Shown: positions 1-8,098 of the stretch, piece by piece
Layout of the letters: each line of letters opens with the position of its first letter
How positions within the stretch are numbered: the first letter of the stretch is position 1
NCBI GenBank assembly: GCA_013426805.1
Contig: JACDZG010000072.1
Span: 1-37,073, forward strand
Direction of reading: 5' to 3'
Length of the DNA: 37,073 nucleotides
Source of the DNA: Chromatiaceae bacterium
GTDB taxonomy: Bacteria > Pseudomonadota > Gammaproteobacteria > Chromatiales > Chromatiaceae
Translations under genes and position numbers: made by a program
Notes under the pieces: generated by a model
What the model saw: only the letters and a program-made list of their open reading frames with translations
Database searches by the model: none
Told to the model about the DNA's origin: nothing

Positions 1-26
1 CGTCGCCCGCAAGCGGGCTCCTACGG
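1..26. repeat. REP-like palindrome at window edge
   Basis: A perfect hairpin GCCCGC-AA-GCGGGC lies at 5-18 and is followed by CTCCTACGG. This layout (short GC stem flanked by GTAGGAGC on the opposite strand) is typical of REP elements in Pseudomonas and related gammaproteobacteria. It sits just downstream of the minus-strand CHAT gene and could help protect or end its transcript. The element may continue outside the window. Confidence 0.6.
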
Positions 27-45
27 GTTGGATTTTTCGCGGAAA

Positions 46-333
46 TCACCTTACGCCGGACAGCAGCGCGGTGACGGCTTGGGGGTCGGCGAGGCCGGTG
101 AGGAGGGTGTGGACGATCAGGGTGTCCTCGGCGTCGAGTCCGGCGGTCAGGGTGTCGGGGCGGCGCTCGCCTTCGAGGAGGCGCTCGATGGCGCCGACCA
201 GACCGCCCCAGCCGTGTTCGGACATGCCCTTGAGCGGTGCGGCCAGTTGCTCGCGCAGCAGCGGCTCGGCGGCGGCGGCGAGCACGGCCAGGATCAGCGG
301 GGCATGGCGGGCCAGCAGTGCCCGGGCGTCCCC
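46..333 (-). pseudogene. Frameshifted C-terminal repeat of the CHAT-STAND-TPR protein
   Basis: In the -1 frame relative to the main CHAT reading frame, this stretch encodes about 90 residues ending at a TGA at 46-48. It contains LILAVLAAAAEPLLREQL and later LEGERRP, DTLIVHTLLTGL and DPQAV. These align one-for-one with the last repeat of the main ORF (LIAAVLGTIARPERRAEL, LDGERDA, DGLIVQTILEGL, DPDSI). Restoring one G in the GGGG run of the coding strand (330-333) fuses the two frames into one protein of about 1,400 residues. I read this as the true C-terminus separated by a one-base deletion, a sequencing error, or less likely a programmed -1 slip. Confidence 0.8.
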
Positions 334-3300
334 TCGGCAGCGCCCGAGCGGCCCTGGTCGTCGGCATCCGGCGGATCGGTCAGGTCGCGGATGGAGTCGG
401 GGTCGCGGAGGCCTTCGAGGATGGTTTGGACGATCAACCCATCCTCGTAGCCCAGCGGTTCGCAGAGCGCATCGGCGTCGCGCTCGCCGTCCAGGATGCG
501 GCGGATGGCGGCGACCAGATTGGCCCTGCCGTGCTCGATCCCCTGTTCCAGCCACTGCTCCAGCTCGGCACGGCGCTCCGGCCGGGCGATTGTCCCGAGC
601 ACGGCGGCGATCAGCGGGACATGCTGGCGCAGCGCGAGGCGGCTGCCGGCGAACCCGCGAAAGGCCGCGCGCGCCTCCCGGCGATAGCGGGCGGCGGACT
701 GGCGGTCGCCCTGAGACGCGGCGATGGCGGCCAGAATGTTGTAGATCTTCCAGATCTCCGCCGCGGCCGGGTCCAGTGTCCGCTTGAGGGCCAGCGACTC
801 CTCGGCCAGTGCGCGGGCCTCGTCCAACCGCTCCGGGAATCCCCGCAGCAGATCGGCGAGGTTCCCGAGCGTGTTGGAGATCTCGCCCGGATCGGTCGAT
901 TCACGCCGGACCGCCAACGCCTTGCGGAGCCAGCCCTCGGCCTCCTGCGGTCTGCCCCTGGCCTTTAACATCAGGGCGAGTTGGACCCAGGTCCGGGCTT
1001 CGCGCGTACTGTCGCCTCTGGCCTCATCGAGCTCGGCCGAAGACCGATAAGCCAGATCGGCCGGTTCCCATTGTTTGGCATCCGCATAGACCATCCCGAA
1101 CTGGTGCCAGCACGCCGCCTCGCTCTGCGGCTCGCCCAGCCGCCGGAAGGCGAAGAGTGCCTCCCGATAGCGCTGCCCAGCCTCGGCCAGATCGCCCTGG
1201 CGCCACGCCAGGGTGCCGAGTTGGCCCTCGACGACCTCGGCGCTTCGTAGATCGCCGACCTCTCGAAACATCAGGAGTGCGGACTCGTAGGCGGCGCGGG
1301 CCTGCGCATAGTCGCCCTGGTCCCTGAGCACATTCGCGAGATCGGTATGCAAGGCTCCCAACTCCCGCTTGACCAGATCCCCCGGCTCCAGAATCCCAGC
1401 CTCGGCGATGGCCATGTGAAGCGCGGACTCGGCCTCGACCGCTCTGCGCTGGAAGTGCCGACAGCGGCCGAGCCCATGCAGTGTCAGACAGCGCCAGTAG
1501 CTCGGCGACTCTGGGAGTCCGGCCAGGACCTCATCGAAGACCAGCGCCGCATCGGCAAGCCGTCCGGCATGAAAGAGCGCTTCGCCTTTACCGCTGCGGG
1601 CCAGGAACCAGTCGTCGGAGCCCTGCTCACCGGCAAGCGACCCAGCGCGGGCGGTCAGCTCGGCACTGTCTCGGGTCAGACCGAAGACATCGAGGAACCA
1701 CGTCAGACGAACGACGAACTCGACTGCATAAGACGCACCGCAGTCCAATGACTGGCTCGCCGCCGCCATCAGATTGGGCAGGACCAGCCGGGTAATAGCC
1801 CGGGCGGCATGGGGGTTGTTTTGGTCCTGCCAGTACAGATCATCGGCGAGCGCAACGTGATAGCCCCGGAACCGCTCCCCGAGCCGCGCCTGCGCGTCCG
1901 GCTCCAACCGCACCCAGAGCGTCGGCGCCAGGGTCGGATGAAATCGCACATAGTGCGGAATGACTCCGGCGACCGGCTCGACCTGGATCAGCCCGGTCGC
2001 GACCAGTGCGGACTTCAGGACCGACCAGGGCTCGGGTTCGATCCCGGTCACCTCAAGCAGGTCGTCCTCAAAGGTCCCGCCCCGGAAGACCCCGAGCCTG
2101 GGCAGGAGCGCGCTGGAGTCGGCATCCAGCCGCTCCAAAGACAGGTTGAGCGAGGCGACCAGCGGGCCGTCTCCGGCCGCGAGCAGTGCCTCGAGCCGCT
2201 CCGCGACCCACCGGACGGGGTCGCGCTTGAGCGACTCGGCGAGCAGCCCGATCGAGAGCGGATGGAAGTCGACCCGCTCGAAGAGCGCGGTGAGCGCATC
2301 CCGGCCGGGCGGGGGCTCCGCGGGCGCCAGCGACGACTGACGCAGGATGGACTGATACCAGGCGAGCGCGTCCCAGGGTGCCAGACCCTTGAGTGTCAGA
2401 TAACGGCAGCGGCGGTCGCCGTCGGTGGGGAATCCGGGATGCGCCAAATCCGGGGTGCGGGTGGTGACCAGACAACGGCTGGCACCGGACTCGGACCAGA
2501 CCTGCGCGGCGGCGAGCAGCGCATCGAGCCGGGTACGGTCCGGCCGGTCGGTCGCGGACTGACCGGGCGCGGGCTCGATCAATGACTCCAGGTTGTCCAG
2601 GATCAGCAGGGTGGGCACCCGCGCGAGCGCGGCGGCGGCGGCGCTCGCGTCGAGCAGCGACTCGCCCACGACCTGCGCCAGGCTGCTCACCGCCCAGCCC
2701 ACCGGATCGATGCCCTGAAAGTCCGCATAGCCCACCAGACAGACCCGCTCGAACAGGCCGGTGGCGCGCAGCCAGCGGCCGGCCTCTTGGGCCAGCGTGG
2801 TCTTGCCCTGGCCGCCGAACCCGCGGACGACCAGCCGGCGGGTACCGGCGACGTAGGCGCGCTCGATGTCCCAGAGTTCGCGCGAGCGGCCCCAGAAGCC
2901 GGCGGGCTGGACCTGGGGCAGATTGTCGGCGGCGGGCGCCGCGACCGGGTCCGGCCGGGCGTCGGCGGGCGCGGCGGGCTGGGCGAGCAGTGCCGCGTCG
3001 TCGCCGGTGCGATAGAGCGTCGGCAGAAACCAGTCCTGGAGCTTGAGTTCCGTCCAGCCGGTGCCGCGTCTGCGCTCCCCGCGGACCGGGTGCGCATAGA
3101 GTTCGCGCCGGGCATTCTCCAGCGCGGTGCCGAGCGGGCGGCCGCGGCCCAATTCACGGTACAGATGGCCGAAGAGCGCGCGCGTGGTCTCGACCAGCAC
3201 CGAATGGGTCATGGCCAGCACATTGGGGATGCCGGCGCGGGTGAGCCGGGCGGCGACGCTGCCCAAGGGGTCGTCGCCGCCGAGCTTGGCGGACTGGCAG

Positions 3301-4211
3301 GCCGAGAGAATCACCAGCGGGACGCGCTGCTGGTTGAGCATGTCGCCCAGCAGTGAGGCCGGGACCAGATGCTCTGTGCCGTCGTCGTGCTCGAAGAGCA
3401 GATAGCCCTGGTGGGCGCCGGTCGCACCGTCGCCGGCCCGGGTCATGGCCGCGTGCAGCCGCGCGGGGAGCGCGCCGGCGGCCCGCTCGCCCAGGTGTCC
3501 GTCCGGGTCGTAGACGCCGTGACCGTCGAAATGGAGGATATCGACGCTGGTGCGCGTATCGTCCTCCAGCCGGTCGATCAGATTGGACAGGGTGGGCGGG
3601 CGCAGAAACTCCACCGTCACCCGGCCCGGCGCCTGGGTCTCCAGTGCCGCCATCACCGCCCGCGGATCGGCGCGCGGATCGATGAATGACTGGCCGTCCG
3701 GACGGCAGACGACGAACAGCAAGTGCAGCCGGTCCTTGGGCGCGACCGGCACCGGGGCGGCCTGACCCTGGCCCGAGAGCCGCCGACACACCCCGATGCG
3801 CGGGTTGGCGAGAAAGAGCCAGGTCCCCTCGGGGTGGCGCAGCAGTTCCCAGGGCTGAGCCAGGACGGACGGGTGACCGCTGTCGATGCTGAGCAGCCGG
3901 CCGGGCTCGGCACCGCGTGCGAACCGCTGGTAGAGATCGGCGGCTTCATAGCTTTGCTTGAAGACCGCATCGAACAGCGCGCGGCCCCAGTGCTCCAGAC
4001 GCAGCGCGATCCCCGCGGCGCGGCGGTCGTCGAGTTCGGTGGCGTACTGGACGGGATAGAGTTCCAGATACCAGTGCAGTTCGTCCTGGTCGGCCTCCGC
4101 GATGGGGCTCTTGAACGGCAGCGGTGCGGTGCGCTGGGGGCGGCCGTGGCCGATCAGCTCGACCACGACGTGCGCGGGGTCCGGGAAGCTCAGGCACAGT
4201 TCCATGGTCAT
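294..4211 (-). CDS. CHAT-domain caspase-like protease fused to a STAND ATPase and TPR repeats
   Basis: Predicted cytoplasmic signalling protease of 1,305 residues. The CHAT domain (about residues 100-400) carries the expected caspase-fold dyad: His231 in HFDGHG and Cys305 in VILSACQSAK. A STAND/NB-ARC-like NTPase follows, with P-loop GFGGQGKTT (464-472) and Walker B LLILDN (535-540). TPR-type helical repeats fill roughly 880-1180, then a domain at about 1192-1275 that recurs in the shifted frame downstream. The start at 4211 is chosen for its strong GGAGGA site seven bases upstream; the reading frame is open further upstream but lacks comparable support. Known CHAT-STAND-TPR proteins are thought to sense a trigger through the TPRs, oligomerise and activate the protease, often in defence or programmed cell death; that role here is inference. 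The ORF stops early at 294 through an apparent frameshift. No partner gene is adjacent. Confidence 0.88.
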   Translation of the reverse strand: MTMELCLSFPDPAHVVVELIGHGRPQRTAPLPFKSPIAEADQDELHWYLELYPVQYATELDDRRAAGIALRLEHWGRALFDAVFKQSYEAADLYQRFARGAEPGRLLSIDSGHPSVLAQPWELLRHPEGTWLFLANPRIGVCRRLSGQGQAAPVPVAPKDRLHLLFVVCRPDGQSFIDPRADPRAVMAALETQAPGRVTVEFLRPPTLSNLIDRLEDDTRTSVDILHFDGHGVYDPDGHLGERAAGALPARLHAAMTRAGDGATGAHQGYLLFEHDDGTEHLVPASLLGDMLNQQRVPLVILSACQSAKLGGDDPLGSVAARLTRAGIPNVLAMTHSVLVETTRALFGHLYRELGRGRPLGTALENARRELYAHPVRGERRRGTGWTELKLQDWFLPTLYRTGDDAALLAQPAAPADARPDPVAAPAADNLPQVQPAGFWGRSRELWDIERAYVAGTRRLVVRGFGGQGKTTLAQEAGRWLRATGLFERVCLVGYADFQGIDPVGWAVSSLAQVVGESLLDASAAAAALARVPTLLILDNLESLIEPAPGQSATDRPDRTRLDALLAAAQVWSESGASRCLVTTRTPDLAHPGFPTDGDRRCRYLTLKGLAPWDALAWYQSILRQSSLAPAEPPPGRDALTALFERVDFHPLSIGLLAESLKRDPVRWVAERLEALLAAGDGPLVASLNLSLERLDADSSALLPRLGVFRGGTFEDDLLEVTGIEPEPWSVLKSALVATGLIQVEPVAGVIPHYVRFHPTLAPTLWVRLEPDAQARLGERFRGYHVALADDLYWQDQNNPHAARAITRLVLPNLMAAASQSLDCGASYAVEFVVRLTWFLDVFGLTRDSAELTARAGSLAGEQGSDDWFLARSGKGEALFHAGRLADAALVFDEVLAGLPESPSYWRCLTLHGLGRCRHFQRRAVEAESALHMAIAEAGILEPGDLVKRELGALHTDLANVLRDQGDYAQARAAYESALLMFREVGDLRSAEVVEGQLGTLAWRQGDLAEAGQRYREALFAFRRLGEPQSEAACWHQFGMVYADAKQWEPADLAYRSSAELDEARGDSTREARTWVQLALMLKARGRPQEAEGWLRKALAVRRESTDPGEISNTLGNLADLLRGFPERLDEARALAEESLALKRTLDPAAAEIWKIYNILAAIAASQGDRQSAARYRREARAAFRGFAGSRLALRQHVPLIAAVLGTIARPERRAELEQWLEQGIEHGRANLVAAIRRILDGERDADALCEPLGYEDGLIVQTILEGLRDPDSIRDLTDPPDADDQGRSGAAEGTPGHCWPAMPR

Positions 4212-4384
4212 GATCGATCCTCCGCGCGGTCCGGCGTCGGTGCGCCCTGGGTGCCGGGTGCGCCGATCCCTGTTGCAGGTCGTTCGTGTGGGTGCCCGGG
4301 ACGGGGGTCCACAAGGCAGGGACAATCAAAGCGGATGAGGGGGGAAATTGCAAGGGTGTGGGGGTGCGGTCCAGGCGCGCCACA

Positions 4385-4448
4385 GACCGGAGGTCGAGGC
4401 TTCAGCCGGACGTAGCGGCGCCGCCCGCTAAAGCGTCGGCCTCCGGTC
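4385..4448. repeat. BIME-like imperfect inverted repeat
   Basis: Two arms, 4385-4409 and 4425-4448, are near-perfect reverse complements (about 21 of 24 positions), around a GC-rich loop. The core CGGCTAAAGC-TCGGCCTCC recurs at 10895-10915, so it belongs to a dispersed palindromic family. It lies between the divergent CHAT gene and the PIN remnant. Confidence 0.7.
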
Positions 4449-4530
4449 GCGTCGCCCGTGTCCCAACCCCAGACCGGTCCGCGCGAAGACCTGAAACTGA
4501 CCGATCTCGTTTTCGGATATCATTGGCAAT

Positions 4531-4913
4531 ATGATCCTGACCCTGGACACCGATGTCACCGTCGCCGCGCTGCGCAGCCCAGGGGCGCGTCGCGGTGCCT
4601 GCTCGGGCTGGTGCGCACCGGACAGGTCGAAGCCGTCGCCACCGTCGGCATGCTGATCGAGTACGAGGCCGTGCTCTCGCGTCCGGTGCATTTGGCCGCC
4701 ACCGGCCTGACCCTCGGCGAGGTCGGCAGCGTCCTCGACGCACTTGGGGTCCTGGTCGTCCCGGTGACGCCCCACTTCCTGTGGCGACCGCAACTGCGCG
4801 ACCCGAACGACGCGATGGTCCTGGAGGCCGCCGTCAATGCCGGCGCCGAATGCATCGCCAGGTCCAACATCGCCATGGAACGGCCGGGCGACATTCTGAG
4901 GAGACTGCCATGA
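4531..4913 (+). pseudogene. PIN-domain (VapC-like) toxin, frameshifted
   Basis: The N-terminus reads MILTLDTDVTVAALRSP from 4531 and carries the acidic residues expected of a PIN ribonuclease. The rest (RGASRCLLGLVRTGQ, then MLIEYEAVLSRP, LRDPNDAMVLEAAVNAGAE) is in another frame. One base must be added near 4578-4582 to join them. Restored length is about 127 residues, normal for this VapC/PIN family with the DPND-E/A motif. Its stop overlaps the start of the next ORF by four bases (ATGA), the usual toxin-antitoxin coupling. The antitoxin is also truncated, so the locus is most likely dead, though a sequencing error in this GC-rich stretch is possible. Confidence 0.75.
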
Positions 4914-5053
4914 CTGCGACCAGCAACGACGCCCTGCGGCTTCAGAAGTCGCTGCTCGAAGAGGTCAGGCGCATCGCCGCCGAGGGCCTTGATCATCCTT
5001 CCGGCCAACAATGTCCATTTGGATTCAAAGGCTTCAGTCTTGGCCTGTGCTGA
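4910..5053 (+). pseudogene. Truncated antitoxin partner of the PIN toxin
   Basis: The ORF starts at the ATG overlapping the PIN stop. About 26 residues (MTATSNDALRLQKSLLEEVR and a little more) resemble the N-terminus of small helical or ribbon-helix-helix antitoxins that accompany this PIN family. Resemblance ends at about 4984, where the dispersed TGATCA-centred motif begins; the remaining codons to 5053 run through repeat DNA and are probably meaningless. Truncation is inferred from that abrupt change and from the short 47-residue length. Confidence 0.6.
4985..5006 (-). repeat. Dispersed TGATCA-centred motif, copy A
   Basis: On the minus strand this reads GGCCGGAAGGATGATCA followed by AGG. 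Related copies occur at 10921-10943, 29489-29515 and 34981-35005, with consensus CGG-CCGG-ACGATGATCA. This copy marks the point where the antitoxin coding sequence is lost. Confidence 0.55.
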
Positions 5054-5095
5054 TCCAAGGCTGAAGCGTCCGACTCCAGTCGGTTAGCGCCTCGG
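5021..5095. repeat. REP-like inverted repeat
   Basis: Arms at 5021-5043 and 5055-5077 are reverse complements at 18 of 23 positions. The GGCTGAAGC element resembles the arms of the 4385-4448 repeat. A second small inverted element follows (CCGACTCCAGTCGG at 5070-5083). No coding potential is seen here. Confidence 0.55.
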
Positions 5096-5201
5096 CTGGC
5101 CCGAAGCATGACTCAGAGGATATCCGGCACAAAAAATGCCTGAAGCTGGGAATTTTTCGTAAGCTTAAAGTTTTCAGGGGGTCGCTCCTGAAGCGAAGGG
5201 C

Positions 5202-5561
5202 GTGATGATGTACCGTGAAATTTCAGATGCATGTTGGAGCGCCGTGGAACCCCTGTTAGCACCGTTTCGGCGAACCAGATCCGGTGGCGGCCCACCCCTG
5301 GATTGGTGCAGGCCCCGGGTGCGGGGTCAAACGCGGTGCCTGGCGGCGGAAGGGCTGGGACGCAACCCGACCGATCGGGGGCAGAGTGGCAGCAAACTCC
5401 ATCTGCACGTGGACCAACACGGGATCCCGGTGGGGGTCGCCTTGGTGGGTGCGAACGTGCATGACAGTCGGTTGGTCTCCGCGACGTTGGTCCTCGACAT
5501 CGTTCCCCGACCCACACCGCGTGCCGCTGCCCGCGTCGACGCGGCCCTAGGCAGATTTTAG
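5202..5561 (+). pseudogene. IS5-type transposase remnant with large internal deletion
   Basis: The N-terminus MYREISDACWSAVEPLLAPF and the later GLGRNPTDRGQSGSKLHLHV and GANVHDSRLV are hallmarks of IS5-group DDE transposases. In complete members these segments are separated by well over 100 residues; here they are joined through about 20 residues of altered frame, so the middle of the catalytic domain is missing. The C-terminus is also absent: the ORF ends at 5561, exactly over the stop of the convergent M23 gene. This is a non-functional insertion-sequence scar. The left IS end probably lies around 5160-5200, but I could not define terminal repeats. Confidence 0.85.
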
Positions 5562-6907
5562 GGGCCATTATTCGCGCGAAGATAACTGACTGGGTCTCTC
5601 CACCCATGAGACATAACCTGTTGAAACGTCGCGGTGGCGGGAGATTGACCAAAGCCCCAAGTAGTGCCCTTGAAATACACTTCCCCTGTTACGTTAATTC
5701 CTAAATGAAGATGACTATTGCCCGATGCCCCCGCACGTACCTCTGCAATTTGTTGATTTTCATCTACTGGCGTCCCTTCAGCTAGCGAAACTTTAGGATT
5801 GGTTATGTGCCCGTATACTATTGCAAAATTGCCGGTATCACATTGCACTGTAAGTCTTGCTAAGAACGCGCCTTTACTATCGTCTACTACGGAAGACGGC
5901 GAGCCTACTACGTGTCCTTTGCAAATACTGAATACCGGCGCATTTACGGATGCTCCAATATCTATTCCAAGATGAGCCTTGTCATTGAAATATAAATCAT
6001 ATTTCGGGTCTAAAAAAACTTGGGAAACATACATGTCTGTCGTTAGCGGATTGCTCCATCCCCAGCCTTCAAAATCAAGCTTCATTTTGCTTTTTAACGC
6101 TGTGTACTCTATAAGATTAGGAAGCATTGATTTCATTTCAGAATTTCGCCCGTAGTAAAACTCTATCGTATTCGTTGTGGCTATTACCCTGCCTTTTCCT
6201 CCACCATAACTATACTCTATAGTTGTAGGTAAATTTTGTCCGTCTCTTGTAATTATTAATATATTGCTTCTTATCACATTAAGGTTTGAAAAATGTCCAT
6301 GGCTTGCAGAACTTCCAGAGAAAGGGGTTCGCATTGATGCGACAATAGGATGCTTGTTCCTTAACGTGGCGGTATTATCACTGTCAAAGTCATCATCGTA
6401 AATAGTATTGGAGCTGTCAGAATGATGTTCATGGGTAATTCCTCCGGGCAGGCGATACCACCTCCCTGATTGCCATCCCTGATCGGCAGCATGAAATTCT
6501 AAAGTCCCTCCATTTCTTAAATACGTTGCAAATTTTTCCTTTTCGGCGTTATAGTTATCATAAAAAGTTTGTGGCTGGTCTGACGCAATAATGATAAACT
6601 TGTAATCTTCAAGCGTTGCGCCGGCTATGCTGGTTGAGTTTATTATGTCGTAGTCAATGCCCCATGAATCCAATACCGTTTCTATCGAATTGGTTTGCCA
6701 TGGGTGCACATCTTGAATTAAAAGGGCTGTTCCTCCAGTTAGGGATTCGGCTACAGCCATTTGCAGTTGTTGCTGTTTGTTATATGGAGGAAATGTTGTA
6801 CTGGAATTTGATTCAACAGAATCAGCCGCCGACGTGATTGTAGGTAGCAGGAGGCTCATGGCGACTAAAAACAGGTGATTCTTGGCGATAACGTCGACGT
6901 TCTTCAT
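5558..6907 (-). CDS. Secreted protein with amidotransferase-like domain and M23 metallopeptidase domain
   Basis: Predicted exported protein of 449 residues. A signal peptide is visible (hydrophobic segment about 11-24, cleavage near TSA at 25-27). Residues about 60-250 (ALLIQDVHPW, IIIASD, RNGGTLEFHAADQGW, GGGKGRVIATT) look like a class I glutamine-amidotransferase-like fold as found in DUF4350-type and ThuA-like proteins, without an obvious catalytic Cys. Residues about 305-410 form an M23/LytM peptidase: HLGID (His312, Asp316), YGH (His367) and HLHLG (His399, His401), so all zinc and catalytic positions are present. M23 enzymes cleave peptidoglycan cross-bridges; the target here is unknown. 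An AGGA site lies upstream of the ATG at 6907. Base composition is much more AT-rich than neighbouring genes, suggesting recent acquisition. Its stop overlaps the IS5 remnant on the other strand. Confidence 0.8.
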   Translation of the reverse strand: MKNVDVIAKNHLFLVAMSLLLPTITSAADSVESNSSTTFPPYNKQQQLQMAVAESLTGGTALLIQDVHPWQTNSIETVLDSWGIDYDIINSTSIAGATLEDYKFIIIASDQPQTFYDNYNAEKEKFATYLRNGGTLEFHAADQGWQSGRWYRLPGGITHEHHSDSSNTIYDDDFDSDNTATLRNKHPIVASMRTPFSGSSASHGHFSNLNVIRSNILIITRDGQNLPTTIEYSYGGGKGRVIATTNTIEFYYGRNSEMKSMLPNLIEYTALKSKMKLDFEGWGWSNPLTTDMYVSQVFLDPKYDLYFNDKAHLGIDIGASVNAPVFSICKGHVVGSPSSVVDDSKGAFLARLTVQCDTGNFAIVYGHITNPKVSLAEGTPVDENQQIAEVRAGASGNSHLHLGINVTGEVYFKGTTWGFGQSPATATFQQVMSHGWRDPVSYLRANNGP

Positions 6908-7576
6908 AGCGAAATCCTCATTTGTTTTGTTTTCTTAACGTGTTCCAGGTCGAAAAGGGTCAGTTGCGTGCCAGCCTGCCATGGACTAGGGTACTAGACT
7001 GAATTCCGCAGACCGGCCAAGCCCCTCAGCTCTGCGTGAGCGCCTTGGCGGCCGCCCTACTTGGACCCTGCCGAGCATTCCTCCGCGGTACGGCGGCGCG
7101 GGTTTCTCCTGGGATGCCGGAGTCGGTTGGCGGCTAAGTGACTGTCCATCAACTACTTCCCGCTTTGACCGCCAACGTCGGCTAACAATCGGGAAGTAGA
7201 AAATGGACACTTTCTAAACCGCGCCATTCTATATTTATGTTCGTTACCGCGTGGATGTTTTGCAAGGGACCGTTTTAATCTGGATCAAGGTTTTGTACAA
7301 CATGCCTATCCGGTTGACAAATATGCCGGGCAGTTGGCCGGGTCCGATCGGCAGCGCCGGGCCGAGCGCCGGTCGGGGACTTCGACGACGCGATGGGTGG
7401 GGTTGCCGGTGGTGCTGGCGGTGTCGGAGTAGCGAGGGCCGATGGCGGGTTTCGGCGGCTGCCGCGACGCGCCCAGGGCGCACGCGCAGATCCGGCATCA
7501 GGCGCCGCTCCCGAGGGCCGAATCCAGGCCTCGCGCGGGGTCGCGTACCAGGCGTGAGCGTCGGCGGGCGTGCGAC
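6908..7576. other. Gene-poor stretch between M23 gene and unknown 173-residue gene
   Basis: No convincing intact gene is seen here. It contains the likely promoter region of the M23 gene, a long inverted repeat (7143-7209) and, at its right end, a degenerate minus-strand coding remnant. Composition changes from AT-rich near 6908 to GC-rich beyond 7320, consistent with an insertion boundary. Confidence 0.5.
7143..7209. repeat. Long inverted repeat, 20-bp arms
   Basis: TGTCCATCAACTACTTCCCG (7143-7162) is followed after 27 bases by its reverse complement with three mismatches (7190-7209). A transcript would form a strong hairpin. There is no T-run, so a simple terminator is unlikely. It could be a mobile-element end pair, a small non-autonomous element or an operator. 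Confidence 0.65.
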
Positions 7577-7580
7577 TCAT
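7430..7580 (-). pseudogene. Possible remnant of a SAM-dependent methyltransferase start
   Basis: An ATG at 7578-7580 overlaps the stop of the upstream gene (ATGA) and opens MSRTPADAHAWYATPREAWI. This resembles N-termini of class I SAM methyltransferases of the form AHAWY-TPRG-WIG-E. The glycine-rich SAM loop expected about 40 residues on is absent and the frame becomes low-complexity, with a similar continuation (ERRLMPDLRVRPG) in the next frame. I read it as a frameshifted, truncated second gene of a two-gene unit. The family assignment is tentative. Confidence 0.3.
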
Positions 7581-8098
7581 GGCGCGTCCGGCTCCTCGTC
7601 CGGCGCCTCCGCTGGGCCGCCGAGGCGTCGCGTCAGGTCGGGCGGCGGATAGCCGAGGCACTCGCCGAGCACCGCCCGGCTGTGCGCGGCAAGGAACGCG
7701 GGCGACAGACGCCGCTCGGCGAACAGCAGGTTTTGCTCGGCGACTCGGTCCAGATAGAGCAGATCCGCCGGCGCGGGCGCGAAAGGTCGGCGACTGACGC
7801 GGGCGATCCGCCCCAGGTTCACCCCGCGCCCGTCGTCGAGCAGGAGCAGATGCGGGGCCAGCCCGCGGCTCGGGTCGGGACGTGGATAATCGATGACCCC
7901 GAGCAGTTCGAAGGGCGTGCCGCTCATGTGCACGCCGAGCGTGATGGCGCTCTCGATCAGTTCCACCAGATAGATGATCTCGCCGACGGCGGCGCGCAGG
8001 CGCTCGACCTGGCGGTGATAATCGGCGGACGGCCAGACGCCCTCGCCGAGCGAGTCGGCGGCGGTCGGCGGATCGACGGCGCGCGATGGGTCGGTCAT
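7577..8098 (-). CDS. Conserved-looking hypothetical protein, 173 residues
   Basis: I do not recognise a family. The protein is acidic and proline-rich at both ends, with no signal peptide or membrane segment. Its middle (VGEIIYLVELIESAITLGVH, then HLLLLDDGRGVNLGRIARV) looks like a compact globular domain with a helix followed by strands. The ATG at 8098 is used; a TTG six bases upstream is a weaker alternative. Codon use matches the GC-rich neighbourhood and no shadowing gene exists on the other strand, so it is probably real. It is divergent from arsS across about 185 bp, so the two could share a control region. The ORF immediately downstream overlaps it by four bases but is degenerate. Confidence 0.65.
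   Translation of the reverse strand: MTDPSRAVDPPTAADSLGEGVWPSADYHRQVERLRAAVGEIIYLVELIESAITLGVHMSGTPFELLGVIDYPRPDPSRGLAPHLLLLDDGRGVNLGRIARVSRRPFAPAPADLLYLDRVAEQNLLFAERRLSPAFLAAHSRAVLGECLGYPPPDLTRRLGGPAEAPDEEPDAP

Noticed and set aside
6986-7210. Minus-strand 74-codon frame across the inverted repeat
   Set aside because: Its start lies in the palindrome, it has no ribosome site and no recognisable similarity.
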